Positions 47,240-59,703 of a stretch of DNA of 64,000 nucleotides are shown here, piece by piece. The notes below the pieces were generated by a model. The model was not told where the DNA came from and did no database searches. It was given only the letters and a program-made list of their open reading frames with translations. This stretch comes from Cryptomeria japonica (lineage: Eukaryota > Streptophyta > Pinopsida > Cupressales > Cupressaceae), in contig NC_081413.1 of assembly GCF_030272615.1 (NCBI RefSeq), positions 158,566,849-158,630,848 on the forward strand. The letters are read 5' to 3'. Within the stretch, counting starts at the first letter, position 1. Each line of letters begins with the position of its first letter. The position numbers were made by a program, and so were the translations under genes.

Positions 47240-48130
47240 TTGACATAACAAGTAAAAGATATAAGCTATCAAACAAAACATAAAACATGTCTGATTGCTT
47301 TAGAGATCGGTGAAGGAAGAAGAAAGTAAGTCTCAAAGTCCTTCCTCAAAATCTCCTTCATAAGCTTTTTCATGACCAACGAAATAAACATGAAGGCGCT
47401 GTCTTCTAAATTTTTCTTCTCAAAAGGAAAGTGAAATCCTCTCCTCTTCAAGACTTCCTAAAATTAAAATATTGCTTTTGCAAATTTGACAATGATAAAT
47501 AATCCCCAAAAGTCCCTTTAAAAACCCAAGGTTGTTTTATTTATAGCCTCTGAAGGGAGAATAATTTTCATTTTACAATTATCCTTTCCCTCCAAAAACT
47601 AGGAAAATTCAGTAGTAACCAACTGATAAGAAAAAGTTGGTTATCACAACCAAAAATATTAAATAGATTCCCCCAATAAAATTCAAAATTGTTAAGAAAT
47701 AAATTAATATAAATTTCATCCTAATTATCTTGCCAAAATAATTGGCATTAAATTTTAGGATATTAAAAATATATACTAAAATCCATTCCCTAATATGTGG
47801 TTTAATCACAACCGAAATAATCATGCACCATACTATAAAATAGGCTTACAATACTATTAGTCACATCCTACCTTGTGGTGCATGATTATTATCCCTTACT
47901 CCCAAAGAGTAGGGAATGCATTTAATTTAAACTCACTTATTAATCCCCTTCACAAAGGGTTGTTAGCATTTTAAACTCTTACCAAAACATGGTGTGTGTT
48001 GACTTTTCTTACCACCACATGGTACTTACCACACACCACTCCTTACTCCCTACACATTACTCACCACTATGTGGTGGTTGATATCCCCATTCAAAGCTTC
48101 CCATTAGTATGTGGTGGTCAAAGGAAATAA
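47240..48130 (-). mobile_element. Probable element E 5' LTR, distal piece
   Basis: Follows the LINE poly(A). A minus-strand TATA box GGCTATAAATAAA lies at 47537-47549, as expected for the U3 of a minus-strand LTR. The segment 47868-48120 has several copies of CCACCACAT or its complement ATGTGGTGG. The outer LTR edge was not identified, so both the assignment and the limit are tentative. Confidence 0.35.
47868..48120. repeat. Cluster of ATGTGGTGG / CCACCACAT motifs
   Basis: CTTGTGGTGCATG, ACATGGTGTG, TACCACCACATGGTAC, ACCACTATGTGGTGGTTG and TATGTGGTGGTC occur within 250 bp, two of them self-complementary. Could form hairpins or be factor sites in an LTR; no array period is clear. Confidence 0.5.
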
Positions 48131-49480
48131 TAAAAAATAATTTGATAAGTAAAACAATAATTAATGTTTTTTCAAATACTTACTCATAAATACATAAAAA
48201 TATATAAACATACATGCATACATTTACGTATTATTATGTACATCTATGTATGTCTTGTGTCTATATATATTTGTACACAATGAAATGACACATCCATTCA
48301 AATATTTGTATATACATATAGATGTATTCGTTTACGCATAAACATAAACATTTCTCCTCTATCACATGTATATCACTCTTATTATAGAAATATCCAAATG
48401 ATAAAATAATCAAACTTACAATGACGATCTCCAAACCTTGTTACCATTTTAGAGATTTCATGAAATTGTGAACCAATTGACAATTTTTTTTATTTTTCTT
48501 TGTTTGTTATCCCTTTAAGAATTTTATATCTCTCAAAACCACCAACAAAAGCTCCAAAGACTCTTTATAAATATGCATTATAATCACATTTGTATAAATA
48601 TGATAGAGTACCATCCTTTTGAGAGTTTGGAAAAGGTATGTCCAGAAATCAAGTTAAACTTAGCAATTTTGTGGTGTCTTATAATTTATGTGTTTAATTT
48701 CAATATACCCAAGATTTGTTAAGATGTATGAACTTTTGGATTTTAAGCATTGAAATTTCCTTTAGTCCATTAAAGCCCTACACCTCCTTTATGTGAGGAT
48801 ATTTTTAGAGTTGCAAAATTTAGAAGCTTTTCAAACTTATGAATAATAGTCCAAGTAAACTCTACAATAATTGAGTTTTAAAAATATAATCACAAATAAT
48901 TTTTCCAAAAATTTGATGGAGGTTTGAAAATTTCAAGAAGTTGGGTAATAATTGTTCCATTTCCATAAATTATTGCATAACAAATTTTCTACTCCTTGTG
49001 TTTTCTCTCTATTGATTTTGATGTAGAGATCCTAAGGGCCTTCAGATGTTATTCATAAGGAAAATAATTCTTCTTCTCGAAAAAAAGTATGTATTTCAAG
49101 TATTATGATAAAAATATCCTTGTGAGAATTTGGTGCAGAAGTGGACATTAGGCCTTTGAGATGGATGGAATTAGTCCTACTCAACTCCATAATTCTATTT
49201 TTTTTTTATATTTTGACCATTTTGCATTTCAACAATTTGTGGGAGGATGAAGTGGAGGTTACATTAAGGTTTTGACATTGTAGTGGAATGCCTTATTTAT
49301 ATATCTTGATTAAATTCTTGCATTCTAAATTTCCCTCAAAGGACCAATTTAGAACTTATATTCCTTCCAAACTCAGTAATCTCACACACAAAGACATAAT
49401 ATCACTTTTTACCAAACATTATAAGAGTTTTAAGGAGTAGGTAAGACATCAAGAGATATTAGTATGATAAAAAATATCTC
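48131..49480. other. Stretch with no recognised feature
   Basis: AT-rich sequence with TATATA and ACATACAT runs near 48200-48340. No coding signal, LTR edge or close internal repeat was found. Confidence 0.6.
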
Positions 49481-50872
49481 GATAAACATCAAGATTATAG
49501 AATACTAATCTTAGGAAGGATGCTTCAAACTTTAATTGGTTGTAAAAATTATCTTGCAGACTAGGACCAAACATTGAGAAGTTTGTCTAGGTTTATCTAG
49601 TTCAGATCAGTTTTGAGTTATGCCCTCTTCAAATTCTCTTGAATTCAACATGTGTGGACCAGTCAAATGATCTAATGGTATGGACAATTGATCCTTCTGG
49701 TTTGTATTTAGTTTCTTCTACCTTTTCTATTTTCTCTCAAAGTCATAACTCCTCAAGACCAATTTGGGCCAAGGCCTGGATTAAAAACCTTATCCCAAAG
49801 GTGAATATATTTACATGGATTCTTCTCCAAAACAAGATCCTTACTTCTGACAATTTATGCAAAAGGGGATTACATCTTCCCAACATCTGCCTCCTTTGTA
49901 TGGTTGATAAAGAGTATGTTTCCCATATTTTTATTGGGTGCCCCTTTTCTCAGGAAATTTGGAGGAGATTGCTTCAATTATGGGATCTATGTTAGGTCTT
50001 CCCTTCCTCTATGTCAGATTTGTTCCTTCAATGGAGAGATCCTAGCAAAAATCAAGCTATCAAAAGACTTTGGTCTTATACCCTTCCTCATCTTATCTAG
50101 GGCATATGGAAAGAGAGAAAGAATAGAATTTTTAGAGACTTTGCATTACCAGCTAAGATATTTTCCACAAAATCCAAAGAATTGTGAAGGAAAATTTCAA
50201 TTGTCTTAATTGTGCCTGATTGAGAAATGAGGTTCAAAGTTGCACTGATTATGATTATAAGGTTGCAAATGCTTGGCAAATTCAAATGGATATTGCTAGT
50301 TTTCAAGCCAATAAGAAAGCAGTGTGATGGTACTTGCTGACATGAACCTCCTTCGGGTTGGGTAAAAATTAACTTTGATGGGGTGGCGAAGGGTAACCTG
50401 GGTCCTGTTGGGTGTGGGAGAGTGATCAGGGATAGTAGTGGCAATTGTATTTCTCTTGTAGCACTCCCCTTGGGTTGCCAGATAAACCACATTGTTGAAT
50501 CCATTGGATCCTATCAGGTCATTTTAATTGCTAAACAGATAAATTGCACTAAGGTGTGGATTGAAGGGGATTCCAAAAATATAATTCAGTGCCTCAAAAA
50601 AGAAGTGTACTAGAATATTGCTAATTGGATTGGCTTATCTCATAAAATTATTGGCTCTTTTGATAAGTGTCAAATTTTTCATACTTATAGGGAAGGTAAT
50701 AATGTTGTGGACCATTTTGCCAACCTTGGAGTTAAAGCCCATGATAAAATTATTTGGCGAAAAGGGGACCATCTAAATGATGAAGCAAGGGGGTTAATAA
50801 GGCTAGATATTCTAACATGCCAAGAAGTTAATGTGCCATTACTATTTCTAATTTGGACATGACTCATTTTGC
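49481..50872 (+). pseudogene. Second LINE fragment: zf-RVT and RNase H
   Basis: An open piece at 49639-49995 has WTIDPSGLYLVSSTFSIF, KAWIKNLIPKVNIFTWIL and CLLCMVDKEYVSHIFIGCPF, the zf-RVT pattern. After frameshifts, RNase H follows: WVKINFDGVAKGNLGPVGCG (first Asp) from about 50353, VESIGSYQVILIAK (Glu), IEGDSKNIIQC (Asp), then TYREGNNVVDHFANLG (last Asp) near 50690. The domain order is complete but frames change at least twice. It differs from the LINE at 43.6 kb in sequence, so it is another family or an older copy. RT and 5' part are missing. Confidence 0.83.
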
Positions 50873-51119
50873 AATGAGTATTAGTTGTGAGTGTTGTGTG
50901 AGGGACAAATCACAGGCATTTTGCATTTATTACTATTATAGAGCCTTCTCCTCGCACGTTTTTTGGGTGTGATTGTATTCTTATTGCATTCATTTTCAAT
51001 TTGGGGTCATTTCTTATTTGAAAAACTCGTGCTTCGGCCATTTGTAGACTTCTTTTTGGGTGTAGTGGTGGTTTTCAAATAGGTGGGGATCTGAAAAGAG
51101 TGGAGCCTATGGATTGTAT

Positions 51120-52612
51120 CATGCTAAAAAATAATAAACTATATGTCGAATCCTAGAGAAAGGTGGTTTCACCACCTACATTGAAAAATTGCATGGGTTT
51201 AAAGCCAAGGTGATGAGAGAGTTTGTCACAAATTACAATAAGGGGTTGGTTACCCTTCGTAGAAGGGAAATTGCAATGAATGAGGACCTCATTTTAGTTC
51301 CCACTGGTCTCCCAACCAATGACGCAAAGTTTTACAAAAATAGAAAATTCTCTAAAAAGGTGGTTAAGCTTTTCCCGAAAGAGGAGAAGGATAAGAAAGA
51401 CCTAGTAAGAGAAGGGATAACTATCTATAATGTTGTGAAGATTAAGATCATTTGGGGTAATGTCATAAAGGTTCTTATGGAGTATGTTACTCTCGATGGG
51501 TGTTATACCAAAGTTTTTTCTTATCATTTTGTGTTCCTAAACCACCTTCGGCATAAGGTGAGAATTTATTTTCCCTTCTTTTTTGTGTCCTCACTGAATG
51601 CTAGAATTTATTTTCCCTTCTTTTTTGTGTCCTCACTGAATGCTAATATTTGTTGCCTATGTCTTCCTCCCCCTTAAGGTTAATTTCTTCCTCCCCCCTA
51701 AGGTTAATGACATTGATGATGATGAATTTTCTCCCACTATGTCTCCCCCTTAAACTAAAGGGAAAGCCATTACTACCAAAATCCCTAAATCTAAAAAACA
51801 TCGCAGCTCCAACTCCCCTTCCCCTGTCCAAAATCTTTAGTTGGGTGCTAAGAATGTTAGAATTTTGGTTGATAACCCTTAGAACCAAGGTAAGATTCCC
51901 TCCCCTTTGGCTTCTAGTGAATATTATCCTGATCAAAACATGGAGATTCATCAACCCTTTCTGAGTACTCTGGATTCCTCCTCGCATTTGCTCAATTTTG
52001 AGAAGGATACTATGACTGATGTCATGGCCTTAGCCAGACATGGGGTGGTTGATACCTTTAAGATCTTTAAGTGGATTTTACATGAGATAAAGGATATCCA
52101 GCTCAAACAAAGAGCTGACAACAACAAATTGGAGATAGTTAAAGATAAGGTTAAGAAAATGGATAATGTGCAGGTTTCCACTGAGAATAGCTCCTGGTCT
52201 GACAAGGAGAAGGCCTTTGTCATCAATTTCCTTCAGACCACAATGGAAGCTTTTGATAACTTCAAAAAAGACTATGAAGTTAGGATGGCTACTCAGAAAG
52301 AGCAAATTGCAAAAACTAAGGAGTCCATCAAAGTTGTTGTTAAGACCAATCATGGTGTGATTGGTGCCACAATGGAAAGCTTCAAGAACATGATTTGCAG
52401 CCTTGAAGAGCAGTTCCAACTAAAAGATGTGGTGGAAGTGGAAACCAATAATGAATAGGCCATAACCATGGGCCCCAGTAAAAGGACAAGAGGCAATTTG
52501 GAGATAAAGGCAGTGGGACCTCCTCCTGAATTTCAGAAGCTTAAGAAGATCACCAACACTATGATTGAGATCAAAAAAGAGATGGAACAGTCTATGAAGC
52601 AGTCGGAGTAGT
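51120..52612 (+). pseudogene. Transposon-type ORF with coiled coil (possible LINE ORF1 or relative of element A ORF2)
   Basis: Begins CRILERGGFTTYIEKLHGF near 51133, open from 51189 to 51677 with KVMREFVTNYNKGLVTLRRR, NEDLILVPTGLPTND, and LMEYVTLDGCYTKVFSYHFV. After a stop-rich Pro/Ser stretch it resumes at 51907-52458 with a helical, Lys/Glu-rich region (SSWSDKEKAFVINFLQTTME, DYEVRMATQKEQIAKTKESI) and, past a TAG, ends PPPEFQKLKKITNTMIEIKK and MKQSE near 52610. No enzymatic motif. I recall similar unnamed ORFs in plant transposon sequence, but cannot name the family. There is no RT downstream. Confidence 0.5.
51561..51644 (+). repeat. 42-bp in-frame tandem duplication
   Basis: AGAATTTATTTTCCCTTCTT and the next 22 bases occur twice exactly, duplicating 14 codons (RIYFPFFFVSSLNA). 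Perfect identity implies a recent event. Confidence 0.95.
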
Positions 52613-54403
52613 GTTGGTTTTATGTTGTCCCTATGTTGTCCCTATGCAATTAGGAATAAATGTAATATGAATTTCATTGCCAACAACCATAAGAGGGAAA
52701 TGATAAATTCTATAAGCTCATTGCCTACTTGGTAGTTGATGGGTGATAGGGTGCATGAAGTGCAAGGCATTCTATGTACTAAGATGAGTCTTTATATGAA
52801 CTTTGTATTTGTTTATAAGAACTTAGCATGAGAGTGACTCTGATAGGATATGCCTCCCAACAATGGAAGGAAGCAAAGGTTGTAGAGTAAACTTACTACT
52901 CTAGTGTATGAGAGGAGGTGTTTGCAAAAACTTAAATTGATTATGTAGTTATATAGAAATAAACACAAAAATAGAATGCCATAACATGGTGATTTATGTG
53001 GAGAAAACTATTTCAGGAGAAAAAATCTCTCATTCCAAAGCAAGTCAATGTATGATTTAGTAATCAACAATTGCAATAAACTTGTAGATTTTAATCCTTT
53101 ACATGAGTACCACCACTAATAAATCTTTGGAACAATTTTTGCAACATAATAATACTTAATATCTCATTATTAAACTTCTATCTCAAGCACCCACCCACTA
53201 AATAGGAGAAGCAATACATAAAACTAACAAATAGTAACTAGGGATCTATAATAACAAAATTTGTGTACTCTACAAACATGTTCGAAATGATAATAACACA
53301 TGATAGTACATTATTTCATTTAAATTGTAATCTATAGATGACACACTTCTCACACATTATTTTAGAATCATACAAATTTATATTAGAAAAATAATAATAT
53401 GTTATGTTATTAACATTGGCAAATAAGATGCATTTTTCATAGTATGTAAACTTTTGATGTTGTTTAACAATTCAACTATGTAGTGTTTGAGAACTTATTC
53501 GCCCATATTTCAGAAAGAGTCATTGACATGAAGCCCACATCTCTTTTGAACATGCATTGTCCACTTCACATTCATTGTATTTAGGTGATACTTATAAAAA
53601 TGAATGATATATTATGAATAACATTGTTCCCTTCTTATTCGTACAATGGCTAGTACAGGAAACAGAAATAACTTGTTAGTTCTAGAAGATCAGACATTTA
53701 GATAAATTATTAATTTCATATGGAAGTACTGTTGTTTATTTTTTCTCATTTTATATTTTCATTACAAATTGAAATTCAAATGCTCTGTCTTATTGCTACT
53801 GCGACACACATTTTATAACAGCTTTGACAAGTTTAAACAATACATTCTAAATTTTGATTTGTTTAGATGAATTATATGAAATTATTCTTAATTTTTTCAA
53901 CAGAACCTATTGATTATTGAGATTTAAAATGAACCACCTAAACAAATTGAAACATAAAATAGATTATTCAAGCCAAAAAAATTATCTCAACATTGAGAAC
54001 AAATTTATCTGACTGTTTTTCTCAAGTGTTTTATGAGTATATTTTGACTATCTTCTAATGCTTTTGTATGATGTTGCATCTATGTTTGTGAGCAGATGTG
54101 TTGTTGTTTGACTTATGTGTAATATGTAGCTTTAATCCTAGATATTATATCAAATATTTATAATATGAAATTGTAAAAGAAAGTAAATTTTTATTTAACT
54201 ATAGTTTACATTAGTTTATGTGTTACTTTATGTTTTTTAATCTTGTAATAATTAGATTTGGAGATTAAGTGTAAAAAAAATGTATTTAGTTATGAGATTG
54301 AAGAATGGATGCAATTTTGTATTAATGTATTAAGATTAGAAAGGAATTATGACATTTTGTTATTTGTTATAAGATTAGAGTATTTTATTTATTCTATGTA
54401 GCG
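52613..54403. other. Stretch with no recognised feature
   Basis: AT-rich, no coding frame with a recognisable domain. A short tandem ATGTTGTCCCT doubling lies at 52622-52646. It could be remains of an old element. Confidence 0.6.
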
Positions 54404-55086
54404 TGTAGTACCCCTCCTCGATCGGCCTCTTTTGTATGTTTTGAGTTACTTCAGTGACTATTCAGTGGAACATTATTGTATATTGATTCGGATGCTATGC
54501 AATGTTATTCCATACTTTATCTGGATTTATGGTGTATGATTTTATGCAGTATCTCAGTGCTTATGATTAATGTTATGTTATGGATCATTATCATGGACTG
54601 ACACTTTTCCCTTATATTGTGATGCATTATTTGTATGTTGTGTGTTTGCAAGCATATTGGGATGCAAGGGGATGATTTTCCTTCACTCACTCTGGTGAGA
54701 TAGGGAAAGTCATGATTCTCCTTCATCGCTGTGTGTGCCATTTCTGTATATATATTGGTCTATATGCATGTGTGGTTCTTTGGTGTAGGACATTGCAGGT
54801 ACTAGTACCGGGTAGGTACGGGGTATTGACTCCACCTGGTTTCACAGGTATGAGCATGCCTTATATATCTGATGGGAGTGGAGGAGATAGTTGTTGTACC
54901 CTAGTTTGACCGTAGTTACACTCATGTGAGTTTTGTCAATCGGTTGTGTTTCCTCATCTGGTTGTGATGCATGTCATGGTGCCTTGGTTTGGTCATTTGA
55001 GAGTCATCATTTGATCATTCTTGGTTTATGCTCTGTGATTATTGATTTATTTAAATAAATGATTGCTAGATTAAATGGTAAATGGC

Positions 55087-55566
55087 TTAATTTATTGTGT
55101 TAAATTGCATAATGTGTTTTGTGGGATGAAATAAATAATTGCCTAGACATTTAAATGAAAAATGCTTATGTTGGAAGAAAGTATTTTTGGATATAGAAAT
55201 TTATAAAAAGATTTCCTTTTTGCTTTTCCAAAGGAATTTTGCTTTTTCATTTTAATTGTTGGAAAATAATTATTTCTAGGAAAAGGAGTAAATCTGATTG
55301 TTTTTACTTTTCAATTATTTAAATCATTAATTTATTGTGTTAAGTTGCATAATGTGTTTTGTGGGATGAAACAAATAATTGCCTAGACATTTAAATGAAA
55401 AATGCTTATGTTGGAAGAAAGTATTTTTGGATATAGAAATTTATAAAAACATTTCCTTTTTGCTTTTCCAAAGGACTTTTTCTTTTTCATTTTAATTGTT
55501 GGAAAATAATTATTTTTGGGAAAAGGAGTAAATCTGATTGTTTTTACTTTTCAATTATTTAAATCT
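55087..55566. repeat. 240-bp tandem duplication in LTR F'
   Basis: AATTTATTGTGTTAAATTGC at 55089 recurs at 55329 and the match continues to TTTTACTTTTCAATTATTTA, with only a handful of differences. A recent segmental duplication inside the LTR. Confidence 0.93.
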
Positions 55567-56300
55567 GATTAGTTGGGAAACTTTTAACCTATAAGTTTAG
55601 GTTAAAAGATAATTTTTCCATCTATTCCTAGAGGATTCACGGGAAGAAAAAAAGAAGAGAATTTTGGAAGAGAAAATTATGGAAAAACTTCTTGGAGGAG
55701 CTGGGAAATTCGACCTGGTTGCAAGACTGGACTTTCTTCATTTCTTAGCTTGCTAATTGCTTCAAGGTTAGAGGTTCTCTTCTTGCTTGAATTTTGTTAT
55801 TTATTTTCAGTTTGTTTCCTGTGTGTGAAAATTTATGCAATCCTCCTGTAGATGTTTGTGGAATGATTTGAATGGAAGAAATAGTGTTTATCATTGTTGG
55901 TTTTGTGAAATCTATAACACATGGTTGCTTTTAGGAAGGAAATGATTCATTTCTCTTTCTGTTGTGTATTTGATCTTGAAAATCAATTTCTCATTTTACC
56001 TCTTCTATTTGGAAAGAATGAACTAGATTTAGCTTGTTGTGTACTTTATAGTTTCATGTTGCATAGATTTGGGGATTTTGTGGGACTAAATTTCATCTTT
56101 TACCTTGTTGGTAAATATCCATTTAAGAAAATTGGATTTGGCATTTTGTATGTGTGTGCCGTGAAATGTTCCAGAAAAGAATCGTTTTCATGATAAACGA
56201 TTTGGGTGTATGGTTTTTATGCCTTAGGAGGCATGTATTTTAATTGTTTTGTTTTCTTGCCTTTCCCTACCTCGTGGCAAGCTAGTCCCACCACGTGAGA

Positions 56301-56560
56301 CGGTAGTCTCTCCTGCCCACATGGTAGCAGTACCATCGATCGATAGTATTGCTACATTGTAGTAGTGCTATGAGACGATAGTCACCACTATCGGTTGGTA
56401 GCAATGCTACTAGACGGTAGTGCCTGCTATCGGTCGGCAGCAGTACTACCAATAGGTAGTGCCTGCTATCGGTCGGCAGCAGTACTACCAATAGGTAGTG
56501 CCTGCTACCGATCGGTAGCAATACTACCAGAAGGTAGTACCTGCAACCCCCGATAGTGGC
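56301..56560. repeat. 39-bp palindromic minisatellite in LTR F'
   Basis: Units begin at 56377, 56416, 56455, 56494 and 56533 (last partial); the second and third are identical (GGTAGTGCCTGCTATCGGTC and on). Each contains GGCAGCAGTACTACC or a variant, so every unit is partly self-complementary. More diverged units lie at 56301-56376. The period of 39 keeps a minus-strand frame open, which explains the repetitive 79-codon ORF there. Confidence 0.92.
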
Positions 56561-58269
56561 ACTGTTGTGGGTAGGTTTAACCCCTGTGTTACTAGGTACT
56601 TTACCGATTCAAACCAGTCAATGCTTTAAGTTAATTTTTTTTAATAAATGAAATATATTTTGGAATGGATTTTTGTGTTGAATAAAATAAAGGTGATTTT
56701 CATGTAAATTTTATTATATGGTTAATAATTTATCAGTGAGAATCAAGGCATGAAGTAAGAATTCAAATTGTTTTGTTTGGGTATATTCTGGAAACGAATT
56801 AAAATGCTTGTTTAGAATTCCTATTTTTATTCGGTTGAATGTTTAATGTGGGTTTCATTTCTGATGAAATATTGTTTTGGAAATTGAATAATGTGATTGT
56901 TGGAAAGAGTGTTTTATTTAATTTTTCAATCAATGTTGTTGCAAGTGCATTATGTGTTATTTCGGTCTTTGGTTCAGTCGTCCTGTGGTGGCGTATTTTG
57001 TACCTTTGACCAAGAGATATATGTTGGCTTCGTTGTTTTAACCATGTAGTGTCTTTGCCTTATGGTTAGCCAAGAGTCAGTATGTCCTTGTTTGACAACT
57101 AGTTTTGATAGTGGCGTTATGGTTGCCTGCTTCACCATAGGGTCCTCGGGGAGTGACCATGTCTGTTTAGTGTCCTTTGAGAGAGTGGCTTTTTCTTGGG
57201 GATTGCACCCAAAGTGGTAGGCATTATGACCCAATGAAAGTTAAATAATAACTAGTAGTATAATTGATTGATTAGGTGGGTAGTATCATAACATTAATAA
57301 AGATAATTGCACCTCTTGCATAGGTGAGTGCTAGTACAGGGCTCATAATGTTGCAAGAAGGCTTGGAATGGCAAACCGACCGCCTTGTCTTATCGAAAGG
57401 TTGGTAGGATCCACATGAGACTTAGTTGGAATCAGAGGTTTGGGAGAGGTTACCAGGACAGTGAGCCATGACCTACTGAGGTTCTACCATGGTATCCATC
57501 TTAAGCTATGCGATGACACTCTCTCATTTGGTTCACTTGTGTGTTTGTGATGTTGAGTCACCTGGAGTTTGTGGAGTCATATTGTGTTGTCATGGAGTCA
57601 TATTGTTTTGTCAACCATGTCATGTTTATGCTTGTTTGATTGTCCTCAACTGTCTCCTAGCATGGTGGAATGATTCCATTTGGGAATTACATGGTCAGGT
57701 GGTAGTGCCACTTCCCATCAGATGTTCAAATTTGTACCTTCCTGCAAGGATTGGCTTTGCAGGTGTTCCTGTGGTTCGTACCTCATGCTTCATCTCATGT
57801 TGGAGATTATTGTTATTTGGAGACCTGTGTGGTCATTGTAATATTGATCTTATGTAACCTTGTATTTGGTTGAGATGTACCCTTAAATGTATTTTGAGAA
57901 GCTATGTATTGGAAGAGCAATGTAACCCTATGTTGGGATGTTTTTATCAGTTTCCTTTATGATGTTGTAAATTCTTATTGAAGTGGAATTATAATGTATC
58001 CTTCCAATCTTTCAAGGATGAATCGTTATTTGCTTATGGCTTCTTGTGATCATTGAGTTAATGATGCTTATGTGGATTTAAGGTTTGGTGGAATTCATTC
58101 TTGAAGTTAATTCTTCGTTGGTTACCATTAAGGAATTCCGGTGTAAATCTTCCGCTTGTGTTATTGTGCATGTTGTGTAAATGCACTTATGATGTTTATA
58201 CTTTAAAAAAAAATTGTTTCACCCTTGTTGTGGGTTTTTCCTTCGAGGTTCCTGGTGGGGCATTACATT

Positions 58270-58281
58270 TGGTATCAGAGC
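58270..58281 (+). promoter_or_regulatory. Primer binding site of element F'
   Basis: TGGTATCAGAGC, an exact match to the usual initiator Met tRNA complement, two bases after the LTR end. Confidence 0.93.
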
Positions 58282-58420
58282 CCATGTTTTAATATTGGGT
58301 ACTCTGGGTTTGTAGTGAGCCCATTTGCCTTGACCTTTTGTGTAGGTCTTGTGGTGTGACTTCCTTGTGTCTTTCCTTTGCTTTGATCTAAACTTTTTTT
58401 CTCTTGTGCAGTGTTAGATC

Positions 58421-59703
58421 ATGTCTAGGAAGGCCAAGGGAGGTGGTCGTGTTGGTGGCTGCACCAGAGGCAGAGCAGGAGGAAGGGGTCGAGGTTCTAA
58501 CTTCCATAGTCCTTCGCCACCACCCACTCATGCGAGTGTGGATAGAGATCAGTCAATTCATCAGGAGGAACCGCATTCAGTAGAGCAGGTTCTTGAAAGG
58601 GAGGAGTTGCGTCAAATGTTTCAAGAGGTTCTAGCTAGACTAGGCCCCAGACCCAAGGTGGATCAGCCCATCCATGGCTGGGTAGAGGAATCACTTCAAT
58701 AGATTCCAGAGAGAGAGAGAGATCTCCTAGAAGGAGAGAGGTCCCAGTGGACCTGAATCTAGCTATCTTAGGGCACATGAGGGACTTGATGAGGTCCAAT
58801 CCTCCCTTCTTTGATGGTAAAGGTACCAGTCTTGAAGCAGAGACCTGGCTTATTAGTTTGGATCAGTTTTTTGCTATGTATCCTTACAGTAGCAACACCA
58901 AGGCGAGATGCATGATTATGCATCTCAAGAACTTTGCATCTATCTGGTGGAGATTAGAGGAGGAGAGGATCGGTGTGAGCATTAACACCACATCTTGGGA
59001 GATCTTTTTAGACAGGTTTAGGGCTCAATTCCTCTCACCGTAGTGGAGGCAGTCGTGAGCAAATGAGTTCTATGCTCTGCACTAGTTTGGGTTGTCAATG
59101 GATCAGTTTAAGCACAAGTTATATGAGCTCAAATAGTATGCCAGGATCAGCAATGATGAGGCTATGCTTGTGCAGCACTTCTTGAGGGGTCTTAATGACC
59201 GCATCAGTGGAGGAGTGAGAGTTTTTTAGCCTACTTCAGTGGAGGTAGCTGTGGTGAATGCTAGGTTGGTAGAGAAGAACCTTAGCCATGCTCATGGCAG
59301 CCAGTCTAGAGTTCAAATCAAGAGTGATCCTTTCAATGGGTCTAGAGGTAGAGGGAATCGGTCCCAGATTGTTGCACCTTTTAGGGGTCCTCAGGAACCC
59401 GCCAAGGGTGGTTAGCAGCAGCCGTCGAGATCGAAGCAGTCTCAGGGCCAGCAGGGTGGCAACTCTCAGCCCTGGAAGAGTAGGAGATGGCAGAAGGGTA
59501 GGCAGATCTTTCCAGGGCAGTCTTCTCAGGGAGCATCTCAGGCCCCTAGTGGGGAGAGCTTTTAATAGCCCAGTGGACTGTCTGGGAGTAGAGGACCGGT
59601 TAGGGGAGCTTGCTTCACTTGTGGTCAATATGCCCACAAGGACGCTTAGTGTCCTCAGCATCCTCACTAGACAAGTAGCCAGAGGCCAGCTGCATCAAAG
59701 ACG
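58421..59703 (+). pseudogene. Element F': gag with zinc knuckle
   Basis: Start ATG at 58421 (MSRKAKGGGRVGGCTRGRAG), an Arg/Gly-rich basic N-terminus. The gag core runs from about 58747: PPFFDGKGTSLEAETWLISL, FASIWWRLEEERIG, WEIFLDRFRAQFLSP. Then DEAMLVQHFLRGLNDRISGG and VNARLVEKNL, a Gln/Ser/Gly-rich linker, and the knuckle CFTCGQYAHKDA-stop-C at 59611-59652. About eight stops, mostly TAG in Trp or Gln positions. Typical Tekay/Del-like chromovirus gag by appearance. Confidence 0.87.

Larger units (their letters stand above)
54404..58267 (+). mobile_element. Element F': 5' LTR of a gypsy element
   Basis: 3,864 bp, opens TGTAGTACCCC and closes GGGGCATTACA (imperfect inverted ends), directly followed by a PBS and then gag. 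It is the inverted counterpart of the solo LTR at 8990-12757. Inside are a 240-bp tandem duplication (55087-55566) and a 39-bp minisatellite (56301-56560). All frames within it look non-coding. Confidence 0.92.

Noticed and set aside
53500-54400. Possible host gene between the unnamed ORF and LTR F'
   Set aside because: No open frame of useful length, no splice-consistent coding signal, and AT-rich non-coding composition.
56282-56521. Minus-strand 79-codon ORF with a repeated 13-residue pattern
   Set aside because: It is the 39-bp minisatellite of the LTR read in one frame; a period divisible by three keeps it open.
56301-56560. Regular repeats resembling a CRISPR array
   Set aside because: Units are contiguous with no unique spacers, lie in a plant LTR and have no cas genes nearby.
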